Shown here piece after piece: positions 53,695-62,944 of a stretch of DNA of 64,000 nucleotides. The notes under the pieces were generated by a model. It was not told the origin of the DNA. It worked only from the letters and a program-made list of their open reading frames with translations, and made no database searches. Within the stretch, counting starts at the first letter, position 1. Each line of letters begins with the position of its first letter. Location: contig NZ_JAMXLR010000036.1 of NCBI RefSeq assembly GCF_024054565.1, forward strand, positions 1 to 64,000, read 5' to 3'. A program made the position numbers and the translations under genes. This stretch comes from Aeoliella straminimaris (GTDB lineage Bacteria; Planctomycetota; Planctomycetia; Pirellulales; Lacipirellulaceae).

Positions 53695-55308
53695 TTAGCC
53701 CCCGCGAGCGATGCCCGCCATCGCGCTGGCCAGTCGGCGATGTAGATTGGCGATATCGATGGGCTTGGTGACCACTTCGTCGCAGCCGGCGGTGCGGCAG
53801 CGGTCGGCGTCGCCTTTCAGGGCGGCGGCCGTGATGGCGACGATCGGTCCCATGAAGCCATGAGCGCGAAGCCGCCGGGTGGCCTCCAAGCCATCCATTA
53901 CCGGCATTTGGATATCCATCAAAACCAGGTCGTAGGGATCGCCGGCAGCCGACTCTTCCACACGATCCAAGGCGTCCTGTCCGTTGGTGGCCAGGTCGAC
54001 CGTCGCCCCCAGTTCGTTAAGCAGCTTGGTCAGCAGCACTTGGTTGGCGCGGGTGTCTTCGGCCAGCAGGACCAGCTTGCTGGACAAGTCGAGCGTTGGT
54101 TCTTCTTCACGAGCCCACAACGGTGTGGTCGAAACATCGTTGGTGGCCCGGGCGGTGCAATCCTCGGCCGGAATCACCAGGGCAAAGGTCGTTCCCTGGG
54201 GCGACGTTTGTTCCACCGACAGCGAGCCCCCCATCATCACCGCCAGTTGATGGCTGATAGCCAACCCCAAGCCGGCCCCCGTGAGTTGCTCGCCCTCGCG
54301 CTGCTGCCCCTGTACGAATGGCTCGAACAGCTTCGATCTCAGATCGTCGGAGATGCCACACCCGGTATCCTTTACGCGGAAGCAAAGCACTTCTTTCTGC
54401 GAGCTGTAGCTGACATCGATGTCAATCAAGCCCTCGGAGGTGTACTTCACTGCGTTGCCCAGCAGATTGACCAGGATCTGACGGATGCGAATAGGATCGA
54501 TCAGCACGCGATTGGGGACCGCCTCTTCCACCTTCGAATGCAGTCGCAAGTGCTTCTCGCCAGCCCGCAGGCTCATCAAGTCGCAGACGGAGCCAACCAG
54601 TTTTCGCACATTGTGCGCCTGCGGTTCAAAGTGCAGCGTACCCGCTTCGACCTTGGCGATATCGATCAAGTCGTTCAATAGATCCGCCAGATGCTTACCA
54701 CTCTGGACCACCATCTCCAGCATCTCGCGCCGCTCTTCTTCCAGGCTATCGCCCAGATCTCGCTGCAGCAGCTCGGTAAATCCCAGGATGGCGGTCAGCG
54801 GGGTGCGCAGCTCGTGGCTGATGGTGGTGAGAAACTGGCTCTTTGCGCGGTTGGCTTGCTCGGCCTGCACCCGGGCTTCTTCCGCGCGCCGCTCGCTCAG
54901 CACCAGATCGCGCATCAGCTTGTGACGATGGATGGCGTTGCGGGCAATGCGAGGCAGCATGTCCGCGGTGACGGCCGACTTTGAAAAGAAGTCTTGCACG
55001 CCGCGGGTGACGATGTCCGAGACCGATTCGGGGGTCATACTGCCGGTGAGCAGTACAATTGGCACATTGGGCACTTCATCCGGCACGCCCAGCTTCCTGA
55101 GAAACTGTTCAGCATTCATGTCCGGCAAGCGGTAGTCAAGCACGACTAGATCGAAGCTTTGGGCAGGGTCGCGCAGTGCCTCGAGCCCCGCGGTGCCATT
55201 GGTCGCTTGGACGATCGTATGCCGGATAGTGGAGTCGCCGCGCAGCGCAACGACGATCGACTCGCGATCTTCGGGACTATCGTCAATTACCAAAACGTGT
55301 CGCGTCAT
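53695..55308 (-). CDS. Hybrid histidine kinase (receiver - HisKA - HATPase - receiver)
   Basis: 537 aa from ATG at 55308 (MTRHVLVIDDSPEDRESIVV). First receiver domain about 3-120 (DD at the N-terminus, phospho-Asp in LVVLDYRLPD, TG, and K in FFSKS). Then a short coiled coil, HisKA with the H-box FLTTISHELRTPL, and HATPase with NAVKYTSEG, DTGCGIS and GAGLGLAISHQL. A second receiver domain follows (about 405-530; LVLLAEDTRANQVLL, phospho-Asp in LVLMDIQMPVMDG, K in VVTKPID). There is no membrane segment. It lies 97 bases after the response regulator in the same direction and likely belongs to the phytochrome pathway. Confidence 0.9.
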   Translation of the reverse strand: MTRHVLVIDDSPEDRESIVVALRGDSTIRHTIVQATNGTAGLEALRDPAQSFDLVVLDYRLPDMNAEQFLRKLGVPDEVPNVPIVLLTGSMTPESVSDIVTRGVQDFFSKSAVTADMLPRIARNAIHRHKLMRDLVLSERRAEEARVQAEQANRAKSQFLTTISHELRTPLTAILGFTELLQRDLGDSLEEERREMLEMVVQSGKHLADLLNDLIDIAKVEAGTLHFEPQAHNVRKLVGSVCDLMSLRAGEKHLRLHSKVEEAVPNRVLIDPIRIRQILVNLLGNAVKYTSEGLIDIDVSYSSQKEVLCFRVKDTGCGISDDLRSKLFEPFVQGQQREGEQLTGAGLGLAISHQLAVMMGGSLSVEQTSPQGTTFALVIPAEDCTARATNDVSTTPLWAREEEPTLDLSSKLVLLAEDTRANQVLLTKLLNELGATVDLATNGQDALDRVEESAAGDPYDLVLMDIQMPVMDGLEATRRLRAHGFMGPIVAITAAALKGDADRCRTAGCDEVVTKPIDIANLHRRLASAMAGIARGG

Positions 55309-55404
55309 GCTTCCAAAACATCTGCCCCCTACAGTCGCCTGGCTTGGGGAGTCCTCATCGAACAACCGATGGCGCCCGGCCTACCACCTTGCGGGAATCT
55401 CAAA

Positions 55405-55794
55405 TTACTCGGGTAGGTAGGATTCAACCATTGTCTGGACCAGCAGGACAAACTGGTCGGGTTCTTGAGGTTTGACGTAGAAGCTGCGAGCCCCTAACTC
55501 CAGGGCCTGCACACGATCGGAGGGGCTCGTGGAGGTGCTGAATACCACCAACGTGAAGCTCGGCCCGCCGCATTCCTTCAGCAGTTGGGGAATCAGATCG
55601 AGTCCGCTGCCGTCGGGTAGATGGATATCCAGGACAACCAATTGCGACACTTCGCAGGGACGCGGCGGCATCTCACTGCACTGTTTGACTCGCCCCACCT
55701 GCAGGGCCGGACGGGTTTTTTGGATGGCTGCGGCGGCCAGCTCGAAATCCAGGTCCGAATCTTCCAGGAACAGGACACATTGATTGGTAGTCAT
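55405..55794 (-). CDS. Single-domain response regulator (Rcp1-type)
   Basis: 129 aa from ATG at 55794, overlapping the phytochrome gene stop (ATGA). Receiver motifs: ED pair in FLEDSDLDFELAAAA, phospho-Asp in LVVLDIHLPDGSGLDL, ST in VVFSTSTSP, Lys in FYVKPQEP. There is no output domain, as in the cyanobacterial Rcp1 partners of phytochromes. It presumably takes phosphate from the bacteriophytochrome and may relay it to the downstream hybrid kinase. Confidence 0.9.
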   Translation of the reverse strand: MTTNQCVLFLEDSDLDFELAAAAIQKTRPALQVGRVKQCSEMPPRPCEVSQLVVLDIHLPDGSGLDLIPQLLKECGGPSFTLVVFSTSTSPSDRVQALELGARSFYVKPQEPDQFVLLVQTMVESYLPE

Positions 55795-58031
55795 AGCTGG
55801 AGGGGGGACAGGGTAAAGAAGACGGTAGTACCGGTGCCGACCTGCGACTCCAGCCAAACTCGCCCTCCATGACGTTCGACGACCTTTTTTACGATTGCTA
55901 ATCCAGCCCCCGATCCGCCGCCGTATTGGTCGGGTGCATGCAGTCGGCGGAAGATCTGAAAGACCTCCTCCAAGTGCTCGTTAGCAATTCCTATACCGTT
56001 GTCCCGGACGTAATAGACCGGCACCGACTGCGAGGGCTTCTTCGAACCCTGCCCGGGAGGCTCCGCTATTCCCACTTCGATGGTTTTCTTCGGGTTATCG
56101 TTGTACTTAAGCGCGTTGGAGGTCAGATTCAGCAGCAGCTCGCGGACGCAAATATAATCTCCCCGCAGCGTCACAGCCGGATCGACCTGCAACACGACCG
56201 TCTCCCTGTGTGGTGGCTCGACGACCATCTCGTAAGCCTCACGAGCAACTTCCTCGAGCGTGAACGGCACCACCTCCAGATCCCCCCGGCCCGCGCGCGA
56301 CAGCCGCAATAGGCCATCGATTAGCTCGGACATGCGAGCGACCTGCCGCTCCAGGGCCACAAGACGGGGTTCCGCCTTCTGGTTGTTGTCCTCGGCGAGT
56401 TCCTGCCGCAGAAAGTAGACGATCTGCCGCACGCCGCGCAGGGGCTCCCGCAGGTCGTGCGAGGCGGCGTAGGCAAACGAATCGAGATCGGCGTTCAGGC
56501 GGCTCAGTTCCTGGTTGAGTCGCGTGAGTTCGGCGGCCCGGCGTCCGAGCAGCTCGATGACCCCGCCGCGGAGCTCGGTGGCCATTTCGGTGTCGGCTTC
56601 CGACCACTGCCGCGAACGCCCGGTTACGTTTTCTTTCCAGAGTGCGAACGACTGCCGCGGCGAAAGTCGCACTCCCTCTTCGGTTTGCGTGGCCGGTTTA
56701 TGGGGATCGCCCGCCCACGAAACCTCATGCGCGTACTCGCGCCGGAAGAACATCAGGTACTGTCCTTCGTCGGGCTGGATGGGCATCAGCAGGCAGCCAC
56801 ACACGCCACTGTCGCCGAGATCGACCTCGGGCAGCGATTCGGCCAGGCTATTGGTGCTCCAGACACCACCGGCCTGAGCCTGGGCAACAATCTGACGCAC
56901 TCCGTCAGGAGAGACCGAGTGTCCCCAGATGCCCACTTCCTCGCCCCACAGCATGGCCACCCCGTCGGCGGCCACCAGTTTCTGCATGCGCTGGGCGGCC
57001 ATCTCGATACCTTGGTGAACACTGGGCGACTCGGCAATGGTGTTTAGCACGCCGGCGTACAGTTTCTGGCGGGAGGCAATCAGGTCGTTCTTCGCCTGCT
57101 GCTCGCGGGTCAGCAGATAGGACGAGGCCATCACGCCCAGTACCTCGCAGGCCGAGCGTTGCTCGAACGACAGGGCTCGGGGACTGTAGTGATGACAAGC
57201 GATCAGTCCCCACAGCTCGCCAGCGGCCACGATGGAGATGCTCATCGAAGCGGCCACGCCCATGTTTTGCAGGTATTCGATGTGAATCGGCGAGACCGCG
57301 CGGAAGTGGCAGAAGCTCAGATCGAGCGGCTCGCCGGTCGCCGGCGTGAGCGGTGGCTCCATGGGGACATTGTGCGAGTTTACGTCGGCGATCGAGCGAA
57401 CCGTGTTCAGCAGATATAACCGTCGAGCCTGGGCGGGCACATCGGTGGCCGGGTAGTGCAGCCCCAAAAACGGTTCGAAGCGGGCATCCACGTCCTCGCC
57501 CACCACGGCGCCATGACCGTCGTCCAGAAATTGGTAGACCATCACCCGATCGAAGCCACTTATTCTGCGTACCTGCCGGGCGATCTCCGAATGCAGCTGT
57601 GTGGTGGTCCTGCACGCCTGCAACCGATGGTTGGCCCGGGCCATGAGCAGTGGCAGGCTGAACAACGTCTGGGCACGGTCTTCGGTGGTGCGGGTACTCT
57701 CGAACTCGACGATCAACAGTCCCTGATAGCAGTGGGCAATGGCCGACATGCGTTGCTCTTTGGCGGCATTCGACAGTGTCAGCCGCATGGGGTGCGTGAG
57801 CGGATGCGGCTCGCGGATCACGGCGCGGAGTTGCTCGCTGCTCTCGGCCGCAAAATAGGCGTCGAGCGGGGTCCCAGGCGATGGCTGAATTCCCGTCCAT
57901 TCGGCGGCATTGGCTGACCAATGCTGCAATTGGAGCGATGCAGAGTCAAACGCCAGCAGGCAGCCATGCGATTGGATGGCCCCCGCCAGATGTATCGGCT
58001 CACGATCGCAGTTCGTGAGGTCGACTTCCAT
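55791..58031 (-). CDS. bphP: Bacteriophytochrome histidine kinase
   Basis: 746 aa from ATG at 58031. PAS domain with the biliverdin-binding Cys8 (TNCDREPIHLAGAIQSHGCL). GAF domain with FLGLHYPATDVPAQARRLYLL (the PASDIP-like motif holding the key Asp) and FCHFRAVSPIHIEYLQNMGV (chromophore-pocket His). Then the PHY domain (about 330-500). The Cph1-type H-box is DSFAYAASHDLREPLRGV (His525), and the HATPase domain has DNGIGI and GSGAGLAIV. It is a red/far-red light sensor kinase with a biliverdin chromophore, produced by the heme oxygenase encoded just upstream. Confidence 0.94.
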   Translation of the reverse strand: MEVDLTNCDREPIHLAGAIQSHGCLLAFDSASLQLQHWSANAAEWTGIQPSPGTPLDAYFAAESSEQLRAVIREPHPLTHPMRLTLSNAAKEQRMSAIAHCYQGLLIVEFESTRTTEDRAQTLFSLPLLMARANHRLQACRTTTQLHSEIARQVRRISGFDRVMVYQFLDDGHGAVVGEDVDARFEPFLGLHYPATDVPAQARRLYLLNTVRSIADVNSHNVPMEPPLTPATGEPLDLSFCHFRAVSPIHIEYLQNMGVAASMSISIVAAGELWGLIACHHYSPRALSFEQRSACEVLGVMASSYLLTREQQAKNDLIASRQKLYAGVLNTIAESPSVHQGIEMAAQRMQKLVAADGVAMLWGEEVGIWGHSVSPDGVRQIVAQAQAGGVWSTNSLAESLPEVDLGDSGVCGCLLMPIQPDEGQYLMFFRREYAHEVSWAGDPHKPATQTEEGVRLSPRQSFALWKENVTGRSRQWSEADTEMATELRGGVIELLGRRAAELTRLNQELSRLNADLDSFAYAASHDLREPLRGVRQIVYFLRQELAEDNNQKAEPRLVALERQVARMSELIDGLLRLSRAGRGDLEVVPFTLEEVAREAYEMVVEPPHRETVVLQVDPAVTLRGDYICVRELLLNLTSNALKYNDNPKKTIEVGIAEPPGQGSKKPSQSVPVYYVRDNGIGIANEHLEEVFQIFRRLHAPDQYGGGSGAGLAIVKKVVERHGGRVWLESQVGTGTTVFFTLSPLQL

Positions 58032-58045
58032 GTTCGTGATTTCAC

Positions 58046-58669
58046 TCAATCCCTTGCCCTCACTACCAATTCGTACTCTGCGAACGTTGCGTTGGCCGCC
58101 TGTTGCGAACTCAGTTGGTCCTTCGGCTCGATGAGCAACCGGTTGAGCCAATCGGTCACTTGTTTCCAAACGGCGGCCGTTTGAGAGCCATTGCCCGCCA
58201 GATAGCGAGTACCCTCAGCCTCGAGCCCCAGCAACTGCTGCGCCTGGCGGGCGAGGTGCACACCGCCCAGGGCCGAACCCTCCAGCACATAGCAAACTCC
58301 CGCTGCCTGGGCCGGCGAGGTGACCCAGTCGAAGTCGTAGCCGTCGCCATGCCGCTTGTCCGCCGAGGGTTCCAGCCCCGACAAACACCGCAGGTCTTCC
58401 TCGATCCAGGACGACCGCCGGCGAACTTGCACCCAGGGGCCGGCTCCGGCGAGATGGGGCTCGACGGCCGACTCGGCGGCCGCTATCAGAGACCGCAGGC
58501 GACCCAGGAAGGCGGTATAACTGTCCAGCGAGGCAAAGATGTCGGTCCAAGACGACGCCTGCTCCACCGAATGGTGGGCCGAGGCCGTGGCCTGGCGCAA
58601 AGTATGCGAAGGCGTGACGGCGCACGTCGAGGCGGGATCAACAGAATGGTGCTTGGGTTGGGCTGGCAT
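58046..58669 (-). CDS. bphO: Heme oxygenase, biliverdin-producing (BphO)
   Basis: 207 aa, HO-1-like heme oxygenase. The proximal heme ligand is likely His32 (TLRQATASAHHSVEQ). The distal helix and product-pocket segment is GVCYVLEGSALGGVHLARQA, a typical YVLEGS-x-LGG motif. The gene ends 14 bases before the phytochrome gene and supplies the biliverdin chromophore. The sequence is moderately diverged, and the start at 58669 is not confirmed by a Shine-Dalgarno site. Confidence 0.85.
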   Translation of the reverse strand: MPAQPKHHSVDPASTCAVTPSHTLRQATASAHHSVEQASSWTDIFASLDSYTAFLGRLRSLIAAAESAVEPHLAGAGPWVQVRRRSSWIEEDLRCLSGLEPSADKRHGDGYDFDWVTSPAQAAGVCYVLEGSALGGVHLARQAQQLLGLEAEGTRYLAGNGSQTAAVWKQVTDWLNRLLIEPKDQLSSQQAANATFAEYELVVRARD

Positions 58670-58922
58670 GCAGGGACCAGGAGGAATTCGCTAACCGAAA
58701 AGCGATGACGCGCCGCCGCTGCGGACCCGAAGCGACTAGCCATACCATCGTAATTCCACATCCGCACCGACGTTTACGGTACGCAGTAGTGAACTAAAGT
58801 CAAGTGGGGCAAACTGGCAAAAGGGCCAAATGCGACCAGGCTGGCAGCTCTCGCAGCTTTGACAACTGGCGGAACAGGTCCAACAATACCGCTTGGTCCC
58901 TTTTACCCCTGGAGACGGTTTC

Positions 58923-60251
58923 ATGTCCCGGTACCTGCTAGGCTTTGTGCTTTTTCTCGTTTCACTTTCGGCCATCGCCTCGGCCGAGGACTGGCCGCAG
59001 TGGTTGGGGCCCGATAGCGCCAGCGAGTGGAATGCCCCGGGCATCAAAACTTCCTTTGGCGAGGGCGACCTCAACATCAAGTGGCGCGTGCCGTGCGGCC
59101 CTGGGTACTCGGGCCCGGCCGTGGCCGATGGTAAGGTCTACCTGTTCGACTACGAGGTCACTGAGGGAACCATCGAGAATAATCCCGGCCGCCCCATCGC
59201 CCTGAAGGGCAACGAGCGGGTGCACTGCATCGATGCGGCCAGTGGCAAGGTGTTGTGGACCAAGGGCATGCCGGTTGACTATTACGTCTCCTATCCCAGC
59301 GGCCCGCGGGCGACGCCTTGCGTGGATGGCGATCACGTCTATACGCTGGGCGCCGAGGGCGACCTGGTGTGCCGCAGCACCTCCGATGGCGAGATTGTTT
59401 GGCAGGTAAACTTCCTCAAGAAGTTCGGCATCAAGACTCCCATCTGGGGTCACTCGTCCTCCCCCCTGGTGATCGGCGACCTGGTCTACGTCTTGGTCGG
59501 CGGCGAGGGCACCGCCATCGTGGCGTTCGATAAGAACACCGGCGAGGAAGCCTGGCGGGCGCTCAATTCGAACGAACCAGGCTATTCGGCCCCCATCGCC
59601 ATGGACTTGAACGGCAAGAAGTGCGTCGTCGCTTTCTATCCCTCTGGCGTCGCCGTGCTGGATGCGAAGAACGGCGCCGAACAATGGTCGAAGCCCAGCC
59701 AACCGAAGTACGGCATGTCGATCGCCGTGCCCCGTAAAATGGGTGAGAAGATGTTCGTCACCGGTTATGGCGAAGCGATGATGATCGACGGCGTCGGCTC
59801 GGGCGATCCGAAAATCATCTGGAAGTCGAACTCACCTCGCGAAGCACTTTACTGCTCGAACGCGCCACCTTACTTCGCCGACGACGTGATCTACGGCTGC
59901 GACATCGAGTCGAGCCACTTCATGGCTATCGATCCGGCAACCGGCGACCGGCTGTGGGAAAATCGGGAAGTGCTGGTCGGCCCCGACGCCGGACGTGGCG
60001 ATCGGCACGGAACCGGTTTCCTGGTCCGCCACACCCCCAGCGGCAAGTACTTCCTGTTCAACGAACGAGGCGAGCTGCTGGTCTGCGATCTGTCGCGAGA
60101 GCAGTTCGAAATCCTCGCCCAGGACAAGATCATCGAACCCGATGGCGAAGCTTTCGGCCGCGACGTGGTTTGGACCCACCCTGCGTTTGCCGAAGGGTGC
60201 GTATTCGCTCGCAATAATAGCGAGATTGTCTGCGTGGAATTGACGGAGTAG
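58923..60251 (+). CDS. Exported PQQ-type beta-propeller repeat protein
   Basis: 442 aa from ATG at 58923, with GGAGACGG just upstream. The frame extends to 58893. A signal peptide (MSRYLLGFVLFLVSLSAIASA) is followed by EDWPQWLGPDSASEWNAPG, the standard start of planctomycete PQQ-like WD proteins. Blades with the typical W-x-x-x/DGE and AFDKNTGEEAWRA, CIDAASGKVLWTKG, AIDPATGDRLWENR motifs follow. These propellers are usually non-enzymatic. No PQQ dehydrogenase catalytic set is seen. The role is unknown; the protein is probably periplasmic. Confidence 0.87.
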   Translation: MSRYLLGFVLFLVSLSAIASAEDWPQWLGPDSASEWNAPGIKTSFGEGDLNIKWRVPCGPGYSGPAVADGKVYLFDYEVTEGTIENNPGRPIALKGNERVHCIDAASGKVLWTKGMPVDYYVSYPSGPRATPCVDGDHVYTLGAEGDLVCRSTSDGEIVWQVNFLKKFGIKTPIWGHSSSPLVIGDLVYVLVGGEGTAIVAFDKNTGEEAWRALNSNEPGYSAPIAMDLNGKKCVVAFYPSGVAVLDAKNGAEQWSKPSQPKYGMSIAVPRKMGEKMFVTGYGEAMMIDGVGSGDPKIIWKSNSPREALYCSNAPPYFADDVIYGCDIESSHFMAIDPATGDRLWENREVLVGPDAGRGDRHGTGFLVRHTPSGKYFLFNERGELLVCDLSREQFEILAQDKIIEPDGEAFGRDVVWTHPAFAEGCVFARNNSEIVCVELTE

Positions 60252-60273
60252 GGGGACGTGCCCCAACTTCCTT

Positions 60274-60404
60274 CCAGCGTAGCGGCGTAGCCGCAACCCT
60301 TCGCTGATAGACTCAATGCCTTCGGCTTCATAAACGTACCGAATCGCCTATCCCGAAGGGATGTCGTAATGCAGCCCAGTGTTGCGGCTACGCCGCTACG
60401 CTGG
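60274..60404. repeat. Long inverted repeat between convergent genes
   Basis: Arms 60274-60297 and 60381-60404 are perfect 24-bp inverse copies (core AGCGGCGTAGCCGCAAC), 83 bases apart. Inside, CCTTCGG and CCGAAGG form a smaller pair. It starts 23 bases after the PQQ-type gene and ends 15 bases before the stop of the minus-strand hydrolase gene. It may act as a shared terminator or be a second family of REP-like elements. Confidence 0.65.
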
Positions 60405-60418
60405 GGGGGCCCTCATGT

Positions 60419-61741
60419 CTAATCATGGACGTGCTCTGCCTCTTCCGGCGCGGCGGGGCCCAAACTTGGTTGCACCCACGCCTGTTGGTGGTCGCCCACG
60501 TCGGACGGGTTCGGGTGCAGGGCCGAGGAGGTGATGCGGGCGCGGACGTAGTATTCGTCGCCTTCGAAATCGTACCTGGCTGAAGTGCCTTCCACCTTCT
60601 TTAGCACTTCGCCGATGCCGTCGGAATAGCGATGGGTCACGTGGCGCACCTCGCCGTCGTCGCCGGTGATCGGTTGGCCAACCAGGTCGGTGGAACTGCG
60701 GGTGCCGACGAACTCGATGGTGTAGGTCTCACCCGGCACAGCGTCGACTTCCACCTGCAGGCCGTCGTGATCGGTAGCGATGCGTTTCAGCTTCACACCG
60801 CTCGAGGCGTAGAAGCGGCCATGCTCGAGCGATTCGATCAGGGCCTCGGGTGTCAGCTCGTTGGCCAACACAACCACCCAACCACGGCCCGGCTCGCTGG
60901 CGCGGCTGGGAATGTTGTGGTAGCTGTGGCCATCGTCCACGGCCAACCCGTACATCATGGGCATGCCCAGCGCGCCGATGCGTTGAGCCAGCACAATGTC
61001 CCAGATGCGTTCGGTGCCCGGGTGTTCGTCGTCGCCGTGATTGTGCACGCTGGGGTGGCCATTGTAGACCTCGAAGAACTTTTCGCCCCGCACGCGGAGC
61101 AGGTCCTCGGCCGTAATGGCGAAGCCGAAGTTGGGGTGGTTCAGATGCACGATCATCGGCTGCCCCGTGGCCTCGCGCTGCGCTTGCACGGCGCGAACGT
61201 TATTCTCGATGGTCTCATGCACGCTGCGTCCTCCTTGGGGAGGAATCCTCTCCAGGATGTTGTGCACATTCATATGGATCGGCGCACCGTGGTGGTTGTC
61301 GCTGATTTCTTCACCTTGCACCAACAGATACTCACCCGGGTTGTTGAACCGGTCGGCCACTTCGACGAACTGTCGCAGGCGGACTTCCAGGTCGTCGCCC
61401 TCGCCACGCTCCTCCACCCAGTTGGGGAACTTCTCCTTCAGCTTGTCGTAGGCCTTCCTTCCTCCCTTGGTTTTGGCCACCTTTACCCACTTCTCGGTCT
61501 CGGCCAATACGTTGTGATCGGTGAACACCAGGAACTGGTACCCCTGATCGCGATACCACATGGCGATCGCCTCCAGGTAGTCGTCGCCATCGCTCCAGTG
61601 CGAATGAGTGTGCATGTTGCCCTTGTACCACGACTGCCCGTCGCCGGCGACGAGCACCGCCGGTTCATGCCCGCGGACCTCCGTGAACGTGGAAAAACCA
61701 ACCGCAACACAAGCCAAGATACGAAGACAGAATGCAGGCAT
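60419..61741 (-). CDS. Exported PHP-domain/CehA-like metallohydrolase
   Basis: 440 aa from ATG at 61741 with signal peptide (MPAFCLRILACVAVGFSTF). The frame extends to 61888. PHP motifs: MHTHSHWSDGDDY (HxH), LVFTDHNVLAE (DH), HLNHPNFGFA (His), and GLAVDDGHSY at the C-terminal end of the domain (metal-binding Asp/His). The last 110 residues form a beta-sandwich-like domain. This fits the CehA/McbA family of metal-dependent phosphoesterases and amidohydrolases. The substrate is unknown. Confidence 0.82.
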   Translation of the reverse strand: MPAFCLRILACVAVGFSTFTEVRGHEPAVLVAGDGQSWYKGNMHTHSHWSDGDDYLEAIAMWYRDQGYQFLVFTDHNVLAETEKWVKVAKTKGGRKAYDKLKEKFPNWVEERGEGDDLEVRLRQFVEVADRFNNPGEYLLVQGEEISDNHHGAPIHMNVHNILERIPPQGGRSVHETIENNVRAVQAQREATGQPMIVHLNHPNFGFAITAEDLLRVRGEKFFEVYNGHPSVHNHGDDEHPGTERIWDIVLAQRIGALGMPMMYGLAVDDGHSYHNIPSRASEPGRGWVVVLANELTPEALIESLEHGRFYASSGVKLKRIATDHDGLQVEVDAVPGETYTIEFVGTRSSTDLVGQPITGDDGEVRHVTHRYSDGIGEVLKKVEGTSARYDFEGDEYYVRARITSSALHPNPSDVGDHQQAWVQPSLGPAAPEEAEHVHD

Positions 61742-62381
61742 GGGAATTTCGATTCCAACTGAGGGGTGAGGGGGGCGGGAATGCTCCCCTAGCTTACAAG
61801 ACTCACGGACCGGATGCGACAAATTGCGCAGAGTCTTCACAATACACTGGGTGGCTGGGGTCGAGCTCCGCGAGCCCCAGTCAGGCATTTCTAGCGTGAC
61901 TAACCGATCTATTTCGCTTTAAGGGAACCTTCTGCGCTGCGTTCTTGCCGAACATCTTTGCCACGCAAAGTGCACACACCGTCCTCGGCAGTGGGACCTG
62001 CATCGATGCGTTACTTCAAGCGAGCCTGTGCTTCCCCAGTCAGCAGAGGGGGTCTAACCCCTCCCTGGCTTGTCCTTCGGCCCTGCCAGTCCACTGGCGT
62101 TATATCGCTGCATCCAATGCTGGCAAACCTGACGAGAACAGCTGACCGGGCGCGGGGGCCGTATAGCCTTCCAAGTCCAACGGTGCGCAGCTGTCGCGTC
62201 TGCTAGTCGCTTCAACGGCACTGTCTGCAGTGATCGCCAGGGCGGATGTCGGCCTATGACTGATTTGCTCGACTAAATAGAACGATGGAGAGCCCAGATC
62301 AACGTGGCCTATATAGAACACGAAGATACTCTTGGGTGCTGAATATTGCCCGCCGCTACCACAACGGCAAGGCCTTTAAAT
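61742..62381. other. Intergenic region, no supported gene
   Basis: About 640 bases. A GC hairpin (CTGGGG...CCCCAG, about 61855-61880) lies near its left side. The minus-strand frame 62100-62321 (73 codons) and plus-strand frames 61945-62206 have no domain signal. Confidence 0.4.
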
Positions 62382-62672
62382 TCAGTTGGACGACAAATTC
62401 TCTCTCACAAATCGTCTGAGATTCCTAGATAGAATACGTGCAGTTAGCGATGGATTGGGAAGTAACTCCTGCTCGAAACGCCCAGACACCGACGCCTTCA
62501 GCATGATCCGATTACGTAACAATAATCTCAGTAACGGCTCTAACGGGCGACCGCTCACTATGCCGATGCGGAGAAGGGAAGTCAGCCCATCAAAACGGAC
62601 AACGATCTTACGTCCTTCGAATTCAAGCGTGACCGGTCGGCCCATGCACAGTCCCCATAGCCGGCCGGTCAT
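62382..62672 (-). CDS. Hypothetical protein in the pterin-type operon
   Basis: 96 aa, starting MTGRLWGLCMGRPVTLEFEG (alternative start at the second Met). The N-terminal half is beta-rich (VTLEFEGRKIVVRFDGLTSLL). The rest is helical and basic (LLRLLLRNRIMLKASVSGRF, ILSRNLRRFVRENL). No known family. Its ATG follows the stop of the preceding gene by two bases, so it belongs to the same transcript. Confidence 0.6.
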   Translation of the reverse strand: MTGRLWGLCMGRPVTLEFEGRKIVVRFDGLTSLLRIGIVSGRPLEPLLRLLLRNRIMLKASVSGRFEQELLPNPSLTARILSRNLRRFVRENLSSN

Positions 62673-62674
62673 AA

Positions 62675-62887
62675 TCAGTTTGGGCTTGAGCCGAGATCAG
62701 TCGTTCGCACCTTGAGAGTGCCAGACAGGACCCATTCGGCGTGTTCGGCATCGCTGCCAGCGCCGCTTGGGACTTTGAAGTGCATGTCGTCGAAATCATA
62801 GATGATCTCGGCGTTTCTTCCAGTTAAACGATCGTACAAACCGATAGCCAAGTCTGGCCAAGTTGTTGTGTGTTGATTGTCTGGCAT
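62675..62887 (-). CDS. Small hypothetical protein in the pterin-type operon
   Basis: 70 aa: MPDNQHTTTWPDLAIGLYDRLTGRNAEII, then YDFDDMHFKVPSGAGSDAEH. It is acidic, has no membrane segment, and no known family is recognised. It lies 57 bases after the SDR gene and 2 bases before the next gene in the same direction. Confidence 0.62.
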   Translation of the reverse strand: MPDNQHTTTWPDLAIGLYDRLTGRNAEIIYDFDDMHFKVPSGAGSDAEHAEWVLSGTLKVRTTDLGSSPN

Positions 62888-62944
62888 AACAGTCCTCCAC
62901 TTTCTCTAAATCTAGGAATAGTTAGGGCTCGTAATATGATTTGG

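Noticed and set aside
62100..62321. Minus-strand 73-codon frame beyond the pterin-type operon
   Set aside because: No ribosome site and no similarity. It lies 60 bases beyond the last gene and could be chance.
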